64,000 nucleotides of DNA, taken from Streptomyces katrae. Its GTDB lineage: Bacteria; Actinomycetota; Actinomycetes; Streptomycetales; Streptomycetaceae. Positions 57,580 to 64,000 of this stretch are shown here, one piece after another (within the stretch, counting starts at the first letter, position 1; every line of letters starts with the position of its first letter). The position numbers were made by a program, and so were the translations under genes. The notes beneath the pieces are model-generated. The model saw only the letters and a program-made list of their open reading frames with translations. It had not been told where the DNA came from and searched no databases. The stretch is from positions 129,100 to 193,099 of the forward strand of contig NZ_JNZY01000017.1 of the NCBI RefSeq assembly GCF_000717655.1, in the 5' to 3' direction.

Positions 57580-60417
57580 GTGGAGGACTACGCGGGCCGG
57601 ATCCTGGCCGACCGCTACCGTCTGCCGCTGCCGCCGTCGGACGAGTACGAGCTGGTCGAGACCCGCGCCTTCGACACGCGCAGCGGGCAGGAAGTCCTGG
57701 TACGGCAGGTGCCGTTGCCGGAGCTCGTCGATGCCGAGCTGCTGGACGGGGATGCGGCGGCCGCCGACGGGGCGCGGGCCCCGATGGCGGCGGGACGCCG
57801 GTCGGCGGGGGATCTGCCGGCCGTGCGGAGGGCCATCGCCGCCGCGCAGGCGGCCGCGTCCGTGCCGGACCATCCGCGGCTGGACCAGGTCTTCGACGTG
57901 TTCGCCGAGGGCGGGTCGCTCTGGATAGTGAGCGAGCTGGTCCCGGCACGTCCGCTGGCTGCGCTGATCGCCGACGAACCGCTGAGCCCGTACCGGGCGG
58001 CGGAGGTCGCCGCGGACGTGCTGACCGCGCTGCGGGTGCTGCACGCGCACGGCTGGACCCACCGGAACATCACGGTCCGGACCGTGTTGATATGCGAGGA
58101 CGGGAGGGTCGTGCTGACGGGGCTGGCGGCGGGGGCCGCCGAGGACGCCCTGTGCGGCTACGACCCGGTCCCGCCGAACCCCGGCGCGTCCGAAGGCTGG
58201 GCCCCGCCCGACGCGACGCCGCCCCCGGCCCGCGGCTGGGGCACGCCGCTCCGCGATGGCCCCGGTACGGGCCGGAACTCCGCCGCCCAGGGCCCCGGTG
58301 CAGCGCCCCCGGCGCCAGCGGACTCGGGTACGGCCGCCTTAGCCGCCGATCCCGTCCGGGACACGGCACCGAACCCCGGCGCTGAGCAGGACCGGGGGAC
58401 GCCGCCCGGTGCGGGGCTTGCCGTACGGGGCACCCGGGGCGGGGACCCGGACGAGTCGGCGGGCGGCGAGCGGGATGCCGGTCCGGGCGCGGGCGGTTAC
58501 GCGCCCCTCGTGGCGCCCGGGTACGACACCGGACCGCGGTACTCCGACCACATCACCCCCGGCGCGACGGGGGAGCGGCCCGACCTCAAGGCCGCCGCCC
58601 GGGCCGGGGCCATCGCCGCGTACCGGGCTGGCGCACAGGCGGCCGCCGCGCGGGTCACCGAGCAGCGCAAGGGCGGATCCGAACCCGCGCCGGAGCCGAG
58701 GCCGCAGGGGTCGAACCTCCCGCAGGGGTACGCGTACCCGTACGGCGGCCCGGAGACCGGTACGAGCGCGCCGTGGCACGGAGCCACCCCGCGCCGGCAG
58801 GCCGCCCTTCCCCCCGCCGAGCAGCCGGAGCCGCAGCCCGAGCCCGAGTCACAGCCCGAGCCGGCGCCGGCCCGTCCCGCGCTGCCCGCACAACTCGCCC
58901 TGCCCCAGGGCTATCACCAGGCCGACCCCCGGCCCCCGACCTCGCCGCAGGGCGCCGAGGGCCCGAACATGGCCTCGTACCTGCCCCCGGGCGAGTCCGG
59001 CCCCGTTCGGCCGACCGGGGCCGAGGGCGCCGATACGGGCGCTCACCTCCCCGGCCGGCCGGGGAGGCCGGCGCATCAGCCCGGCCAGGCCCCGCAGCAG
59101 GCGACAGTAGGCCCGCATACCGCACCGTACGTGCTCCCCGGAGAGCCGGATGCCCGGCTTCTGCCCGGCCGGCCGACCGGTGGCCGGTCCCTGCCCGGCC
59201 GGCCCAGTCCGCCCGGCCACGGCGGGGGTTGGGGCGGCGGGGGCATCCGGAGCGGGCTGGATGCCGAGCGGGCGCGGCAGACGCGGATGGCCGTCGTCGG
59301 GGCCGTCACCGAGCGGTGGGCCCCCGAGCAGGCCGGGCCCGTCACGGGGCCCTGGCAGCTGGCCGCCCCCGTCGGGCCCGCCACCGACCTCTGGGCGCTC
59401 GGTGCGCTGCTGTACCGCGCCGTCCAGGGCCACGCCCCGTACCCCGAGGACAGCGTCACCGAGCTCGTCGAGATGGTCTGCGCCGAGCCCCCGGCCTTCG
59501 CCGAGGAGTGCGGCCCGCTGCGCCCGGTCGTGGAGTCGCTGCTGCGCCAGGACCCCACCGAGCGCCCCGACTTCGAGGAGCTCCGCGGCTGGTTGCGCTC
59601 GCTCGTACGGTCCGCCCCCGAGCCGGACGGCGGCCTCGGCGCGTTCCCGATGCCGGAGCCGGATCCCGCGCGGCTGCCCGTCGTGCGCCGGCGGGGGGAC
59701 CTCCACGGCCGCCACCGCAACCCCGCCCCCTCCCGCAAGCCGCGCTCCCTCGGGCGGATCCTGCTCGTCGGCGTCCTCGCCCTGCTCGCCGGGGCCGTGG
59801 CCTACGCCATGCTCTTCCTGCCCAAGGAGGCGGACCGGGGGGATGCCGACGACAAGTCACCGGTGGCGCAGCAGTCCCCGTCGCCCTCCGCCTCCACGCC
59901 CGCCCCGTCCTCGCCCAAGCAGAGCCAGACGCCCCAGACCCCCCAGACCGGGGCCCCCGCCCCCGCCCCGCCCGGGTACACCACCCAGCAGGACCCGGAG
60001 CACTTCGAGATCGCCGTCCCCAACGGCTGGGAGCGGCGCGGCATGAACGAGGCCGGGCAGGTCCGCTACACCGACGGGGAGTACGTCCTGACGGTCGTCC
60101 CCGGGCGGGACAAGGTCGACGGCAATCCGGACCCGGCGACGTACCAGAAGGACAAGGAGCCGGAGCTGGCTCCGTACCGGTCCTCCACCTGGGCCAGCGG
60201 CGGCGACGTGAAGACCACGAAGGTCGGCAACCAGCTCCGCGTCACCGGCCGGTACACGTGGATCGACGGCAACGGCCGCAGCGTCGTCGCCCGGAACTTC
60301 GTCGTGGCGCTGGGCGGCAGCTACCACGTCGTCGTGGTCACCGGTCCGCAGGACGGCGAGGGCAAGGTCACCGAGGTCTTCGAGAAGGCCACGGGGAGTT
60401 ACAAATCGGGCGGTTGA
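57580..60417 (+). CDS. membrane pseudokinase with large insert in the kinase domain, 2 of 3
   Basis: The protein has 945 residues. The N-lobe and catalytic loop (1-190) keep kinase-like order, but the Lys is Arg42 (VLVRQV), HRD is HRN (Asn163) and DFG is TGL (180-182), so phosphotransfer is not expected. About 390 Pro/Gly/Ala/Gln-rich residues follow. Then the kinase fold resumes with ERWAPEQAG (APE motif, 581-583), ATDLWALGALLYRAVQGHAPY and a normal C-lobe. One TM lies at about 727-749. The outer domain (GYTTQQDPEHFEIAVPNGW) resembles those of both neighbours. It lies 121 nt after kinase 1. Confidence 0.85.
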   Translation: MEDYAGRILADRYRLPLPPSDEYELVETRAFDTRSGQEVLVRQVPLPELVDAELLDGDAAAADGARAPMAAGRRSAGDLPAVRRAIAAAQAAASVPDHPRLDQVFDVFAEGGSLWIVSELVPARPLAALIADEPLSPYRAAEVAADVLTALRVLHAHGWTHRNITVRTVLICEDGRVVLTGLAAGAAEDALCGYDPVPPNPGASEGWAPPDATPPPARGWGTPLRDGPGTGRNSAAQGPGAAPPAPADSGTAALAADPVRDTAPNPGAEQDRGTPPGAGLAVRGTRGGDPDESAGGERDAGPGAGGYAPLVAPGYDTGPRYSDHITPGATGERPDLKAAARAGAIAAYRAGAQAAAARVTEQRKGGSEPAPEPRPQGSNLPQGYAYPYGGPETGTSAPWHGATPRRQAALPPAEQPEPQPEPESQPEPAPARPALPAQLALPQGYHQADPRPPTSPQGAEGPNMASYLPPGESGPVRPTGAEGADTGAHLPGRPGRPAHQPGQAPQQATVGPHTAPYVLPGEPDARLLPGRPTGGRSLPGRPSPPGHGGGWGGGGIRSGLDAERARQTRMAVVGAVTERWAPEQAGPVTGPWQLAAPVGPATDLWALGALLYRAVQGHAPYPEDSVTELVEMVCAEPPAFAEECGPLRPVVESLLRQDPTERPDFEELRGWLRSLVRSAPEPDGGLGAFPMPEPDPARLPVVRRRGDLHGRHRNPAPSRKPRSLGRILLVGVLALLAGAVAYAMLFLPKEADRGDADDKSPVAQQSPSPSASTPAPSSPKQSQTPQTPQTGAPAPAPPGYTTQQDPEHFEIAVPNGWERRGMNEAGQVRYTDGEYVLTVVPGRDKVDGNPDPATYQKDKEPELAPYRSSTWASGGDVKTTKVGNQLRVTGRYTWIDGNGRSVVARNFVVALGGSYHVVVVTGPQDGEGKVTEVFEKATGSYKSGG

Positions 60418-60458
60418 GGCGGACTGACGGTGGCTCAGTACGGCGATTGCGTCACAGT

Positions 60459-60492
60459 GCTGCCGGAACCGCGCCTTCACGGTTCCGGCAGC
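60459..60492 (+). terminator. hairpin between kinase genes 2 and 3
   Basis: A perfect 13-bp stem, GCTGCCGGAACCG (60459-60471) and CGGTTCCGGCAGC (60480-60492), has an 8-nt loop but no T-run. It lies in the 124-nt gap and may separate or attenuate the third kinase gene. Confidence 0.6.
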
Positions 60493-60541
60493 CCCGAGGG
60501 CTCCGTAATCTGGCCCGAAGTGCACAGAGTGGCGGGGTTTC

Positions 60542-62170
60542 GTGGAACAGCAGACAGGTGCGGGCGCGGTGCTCGCTGGCCGGTACCGGCTCGTGGAGCC
60601 CATCGGCAGCGGCGGCATGGGCAAGGTGTGGCGCGCGCATGACGAGCTGCTGCACAGGACCGTCGCCGTCAAGGAACTGACGGCGGGTCTGTACGTCGCC
60701 CAGGCCGACCGGGAGGTCCTGCACGCCCGGACGCAGAAGGAGGCCCGGGCCGCGGCCCGGATCCAGCACCCGGCCGTCGTCGTCGTCCACGACGTGCTGG
60801 AGCACGACGACCGGCCGTGGATCGTCATGGAGTACATCGACGGCCCCTCCCTCGCGGAAGCGGCCAAGGCGGCCGGCCGGATCGAGCCCACCGAGGCGGC
60901 CCGGATCGGGCTGCACGTACTGGGTGCGCTGCGCGCCGCGCACGCGGTCGGCGTCCTGCACCGGGACGTGAAGCCGGGCAACGTGCTGCTCGCCAAGGAC
61001 GGGCGGGTCCTGCTCACGGACTTCGGGATCGCCGCGATCGAGGGCGACTCCTCCATCACGCGGACCGGCGAGATCGTCGGCTCGATCGACTACCTGGCCC
61101 CGGAGCGGGTCACCGGTGGCACCCCCGGTACGGCCTCCGACCTGTGGTCGCTGGGCGCGACCCTGTACACGGCCGTCGAGGCCCGTTCGCCCTTCCGCCG
61201 CACCTCGCCCATCTCCAGCCTGCAGGCCGTGGTCAACGACGAGCCGCCGGCGCTGCGGCAGGCGGGGGCCCTGGGGCCGGTCATCACGGCCCTGCTGCGC
61301 AAGGATCCGGACGGGCGGCCCTCGGCCCAGGAGACCGAGCGGATGCTGATCGAGGCGATGGAGGGCCGCGAGCCGAAGGCGGCGCATGCGTACGTGCCCA
61401 CCCGCGCGGTGACCCAGGACGAACTGGCCCCGGCGCAGGAGCCGTCCGACGGGCCGGCCGCGCCTGCGCAGCGAGCGCAGACGGCCGCGCGGACGACCTC
61501 GCACACCACCCCGCTGCCGGAGCCCGCCGAGACCGCTCCGGTACCCGCTCCCGCGGCCCCGGCGAACGGCTGGCTCAAGCGGGCCGCGGGCATCGCCCTG
61601 GTGGCGGCGCTGCTCGGCGGCGGCGGGGTGTTCGGGGTGCTCAAGTACGCGGGCGACCAGGGGAAGGGTGACGCGGACAAGAACGTCAGCGCCCCTGACG
61701 TGGCCGCCGCGCCGGCGGGCTGGACCAAGGTGACCGACCCCATCGGCGGCTTCACCCTGTTCGTCCCTGAGGGCTGGAAGCGCGTGGCGAACGGCGACCA
61801 GATCGACTACACCCCGGACGACGGGAAGCACTTCATCCGGATCGCCGCCGACCCCACCCCGGACTACCGGGACCCGTTGGCGCACGTGCTCGACCTGGAG
61901 CAGCAGGTGCAGAAGCGGACGGACTACAAGAAGGTGCGGCTGAACCAGAACACCTTCCAGGACAGCACCCGGGCCGCGCTCTGGGACTTCAGCTGGACGG
62001 AGAAGCAGACCCACCCCGGTCCCCGCAGGGCCAAGGAGCAGATGTACATCGCCCCGGACGGCACGGAGTACGCCATCTACATGTCGAGCCCGGTCTCCGA
62101 CTGGGCCACGACCGAGCAGCAGTTCGACATCGTGCTCAGCGGCTGGGAGCCGCCGGCCAAGCGGTCCTGA
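60542..62170 (+). CDS. membrane Ser/Thr protein kinase 3 of 3, active-type
   Basis: The protein has 542 residues from GTG 60542. The kinase domain (about 14-275) has GSGGMGKVW, Lys44, HRD with Asp142, DFG, and VGSIDYLAPERV in the activation segment. A Pro/Ala/Thr linker leads to one TM (about 347-368). The outer domain begins GWTKVTDPIGGFTLFVPEGWKRV and keeps the W-D-F pattern seen in kinase 1 (ALWDFSW / VADWEFE). No PASTA repeats are present. In S. coelicolor a comparable kinase cluster near glpD has been linked to spore-wall synthesis. Confidence 0.92.
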   Translation: MEQQTGAGAVLAGRYRLVEPIGSGGMGKVWRAHDELLHRTVAVKELTAGLYVAQADREVLHARTQKEARAAARIQHPAVVVVHDVLEHDDRPWIVMEYIDGPSLAEAAKAAGRIEPTEAARIGLHVLGALRAAHAVGVLHRDVKPGNVLLAKDGRVLLTDFGIAAIEGDSSITRTGEIVGSIDYLAPERVTGGTPGTASDLWSLGATLYTAVEARSPFRRTSPISSLQAVVNDEPPALRQAGALGPVITALLRKDPDGRPSAQETERMLIEAMEGREPKAAHAYVPTRAVTQDELAPAQEPSDGPAAPAQRAQTAARTTSHTTPLPEPAETAPVPAPAAPANGWLKRAAGIALVAALLGGGGVFGVLKYAGDQGKGDADKNVSAPDVAAAPAGWTKVTDPIGGFTLFVPEGWKRVANGDQIDYTPDDGKHFIRIAADPTPDYRDPLAHVLDLEQQVQKRTDYKKVRLNQNTFQDSTRAALWDFSWTEKQTHPGPRRAKEQMYIAPDGTEYAIYMSSPVSDWATTEQQFDIVLSGWEPPAKRS

Positions 62171-62278
62171 TTCTTTCCCGCCCGATTCCGGCATCCTGCC
62201 AGCAATCGCTGGCGGAAATGACAAAATCCGGTTACCGACGGGTACCCAAAGCCTCGCAGGCGGAATACGCTCACCGCC

Positions 62279-63907
62279 ATGACGGACTCGCAGGCCCCGG
62301 CCCCCCTCCGCAGCGCACCGCAGCCCACCAACCCGGTCGCCCCCGCCCCGGCCGGTGCCCGTACCGCCGCCGACGTGGTGACCCCCGACCTGGTCACCCG
62401 GCTCACCCGCGGAGTGCTCGGCTCCGGCCGGACCGCCAACCACACCCCCTTCACCGGGGCCAAGCTGGCGGACCTGCCCGAGGCCACCCCCGAGGACGTG
62501 GCCGAGGCCTTCGACCGGGCCCGCGCCGCCCAGGGCGCCTGGGCCGCGGTCCCCGTGCGCAAGCGGGCCGGCGTACTGCTCCGCTTCCACGACCTGGTCC
62601 TGGCCCGCCAGGCCGAGGTGCTCGACCTCATCCAGCTGGAGACCGGCAAGGCCCGCCTGCACGCCCACGAGGAGGTGCAGGCCGTCGCCGTCGCCGCCCG
62701 GCACTACGGCCGCAAGGCCCCCGCGTACCTGCGCCCCAAGGGCCACACGGGTGCCATGCCCACCCTCACCAAGGTCACCGAGCTGCGCCAGCCGCGCGGG
62801 GTCGTCGGCCAGATCGCCCCCTGGAACTACCCCCTCGAGCTGTCCGTCGGTGACGCGCTGCCCGCGTTCGTCTCCGGCAACGCCGTCGTCATGAAGCCCG
62901 ACACCGAGACCGCGCTCACCGCCCTGTGGGCCCGTGACCTGCTGATCGAGGCCGGACTGCCCGCCGAGGTCTTCCAGATCGTGCTCGGCGACGGGCCCGT
63001 CGTCGGCCCCGCGGTGGTCCGGCACGCCGACTACGTCTCCTTCACCGGCTCCACGCGGACCGGCCGCGAGGTCGCCCAGGGCGCGGCGGCCCGCCTCGTC
63101 GGGGTCTCGCTCGAGCTCGGCGGGAAGAACGCCATGCTCGTGCTGCACGACGCCGACGTCGAGAAGGCCGCCGCGGGCGCCGTCCGCGCCTGCTTCTCCT
63201 CCGCCGGCCAGCTCTGCATCTCCATCGAGCGGCTGTACGTCCACGCCTCGATCGCCGACGCGTTCGTCGAGCGCTTCGCCGCCCGTACGAAGGCCATGCG
63301 GCTCGGCGCCTCCCTCGCGTACGGCGCGGACATGGGCTCACTGGTCGGCGAGCGCCAGCTGGAGACCGTCCAGCGGCACGTCGACGAGGCCGTCGCCAAG
63401 GGCGCCACCCTCGTCGCGGGCGGCACCGCCCGCCCCGACATCGGCCCGCTCTTCTACGAGCCCACCATCCTCGACGGCGTCGAGGCGCCGATGGCGGTCT
63501 GCGGCGAGGAAACGTTCGGCCCGGTGGTCTCGATCTACCGCTTCACCGACGAGGACGAGGCCGTCGCACAGGCCAACTCCACCGCGTACGGGCTCAACTC
63601 CAGCGTCTGGACCAAGGACGCCCGCCGCGGCCACGCCGTCGCCGCCCGCCTGCGCACCGGCACGGTCAACATCAACGAGGGCTACGCCCCCGCCTACGGC
63701 AGCGCCCAGGCGCCCATGGGCGGCATGAAGGACTCCGGCCTCGGCCGCCGCCACGGCTCCGAGGGCATCCTCAAGTACACCGAGGCCCAGACCGTCGCCC
63801 ACCAGCGGCTGCTCCCGATGGCGCCCTCGCTGGGCATGGACGACGAGAGGTACGCGGCGTTCATGACCCGCAGCCTCAAGGTCATGAAGGCTCTCCGTCT
63901 GCGCTAG
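62279..63907 (+). CDS. gabD2: succinate-semialdehyde dehydrogenase (NADP-type), GabD2-like
   Basis: The protein has 542 residues from ATG 62279. It is an aldehyde dehydrogenase: GQIAPWNYPLELSVGDALPAFVSGNAVVMKP, FTGSTRTGREVA, the general base in SLELGGKN and the catalytic Cys in SSAGQLCISIERL. The long N-terminus and overall sequence resemble actinobacterial GabD2, which oxidises succinate semialdehyde to succinate. The SSADH assignment is by resemblance; other semialdehydes are possible. The stop codon lies in the CTAG that opens the terminal repeat. Confidence 0.9.
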   Translation: MTDSQAPAPLRSAPQPTNPVAPAPAGARTAADVVTPDLVTRLTRGVLGSGRTANHTPFTGAKLADLPEATPEDVAEAFDRARAAQGAWAAVPVRKRAGVLLRFHDLVLARQAEVLDLIQLETGKARLHAHEEVQAVAVAARHYGRKAPAYLRPKGHTGAMPTLTKVTELRQPRGVVGQIAPWNYPLELSVGDALPAFVSGNAVVMKPDTETALTALWARDLLIEAGLPAEVFQIVLGDGPVVGPAVVRHADYVSFTGSTRTGREVAQGAAARLVGVSLELGGKNAMLVLHDADVEKAAAGAVRACFSSAGQLCISIERLYVHASIADAFVERFAARTKAMRLGASLAYGADMGSLVGERQLETVQRHVDEAVAKGATLVAGGTARPDIGPLFYEPTILDGVEAPMAVCGEETFGPVVSIYRFTDEDEAVAQANSTAYGLNSSVWTKDARRGHAVAARLRTGTVNINEGYAPAYGSAQAPMGGMKDSGLGRRHGSEGILKYTEAQTVAHQRLLPMAPSLGMDDERYAAFMTRSLKVMKALRLR

Positions 63908-64000
63908 TGCTGTGACCGGCAAGGTTCACCGGGTCGCGACGCCCGGCACGGCACCTCGCCGCGTTGTCGGACCGCGCAAGTACGTCCAGTACGAGCCGCG
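63904..64000. repeat. left part of a probable palindromic intergenic repeat, cut by window end
   Basis: CTAGTGCTGTGACCGG... followed by CCGGGTCGCGACGCCCGG and CAAGTACGTCCAGTACGAG is not coding and resembles a dispersed Streptomyces element that I recall as ending CCGGTCACAGCACTAG. Only the left arm is visible, so the inverted repeat cannot be shown here. It would double as the gabD2 terminator. Confidence 0.4.

Overview
The window is a high-GC actinobacterial chromosome segment, almost certainly from a Streptomyces. The evidence is strong third-position GC in every gene, frequent GTG starts, WhiD and BldM developmental regulators side by side, and a gene order that, from memory, follows the S. 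coelicolor core chromosome from rplX to the kinase cluster downstream of glpD. I could not run any alignment. No tRNA, rRNA, CRISPR array, prophage or intact insertion sequence was seen.

Region 1 (1-10.2 kb) is the end of the S10 operon, the spc operon and the alpha operon: rplX (partial), rplE, rpsN, rpsH, rplF, rplR, rpsE, rpmD, rplO, a terminator, secY, adk, map, infA, rpmJ, rpsM, rpsK, rpoA, rplQ and a 14-bp terminator. Region 2 (10.3-15.5 kb) holds truA, an ABC-F ATPase, a GT87-type membrane protein and rplM-rpsI. Region 3 (15.5-25.2 kb) is centred on cell-wall precursors and cofactors: glmM, a DUF389 protein, coaA, a lipoprotein, glmS, acpS, the NAD(P)HX repair enzyme and alr.

Region 4 (25.2-37 kb) holds the t6A tRNA-modification genes tsaE, tsaB and tsaD with rimI, a YkuD-like protein without its catalytic Cys, a methyltransferase, two tandem polysaccharide-deacetylase lipoproteins and an FtsW/RodA protein. 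Region 5 (37-39.3 kb) is groES-groEL1 behind two CIRCE operators. Region 6 (39.3-42.7 kb) is ordinary metabolism: an ABM/SnoaL fusion, an SDR, a MOSC protein and a LysR regulator.

Region 7 (42.8-48.1 kb) is developmental and regulatory: whiD, bldM with a visible sigma-BldN-type promoter, an ECF sigma factor, guaB and guaB3. Region 8 (48.1-53 kb) is a leftward group: an M16 peptidase, two hypothetical genes and a nucleotide-sugar dehydrogenase with Ser in place of its catalytic Cys. Region 9 (53-64 kb) is glpD, then three consecutive membrane Ser/Thr-kinase genes, then gabD2, then the start of a probable palindromic repeat cut by the window end.

The most unusual feature is the kinase trio. 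The outer two look like active kinases. The middle one has lost the catalytic Lys, HRD Asp and DFG Asp and carries a roughly 390-residue Pro/Gly-rich insert where the activation loop should be. All three end in what looks like the same extracytoplasmic domain rather than PASTA repeats.
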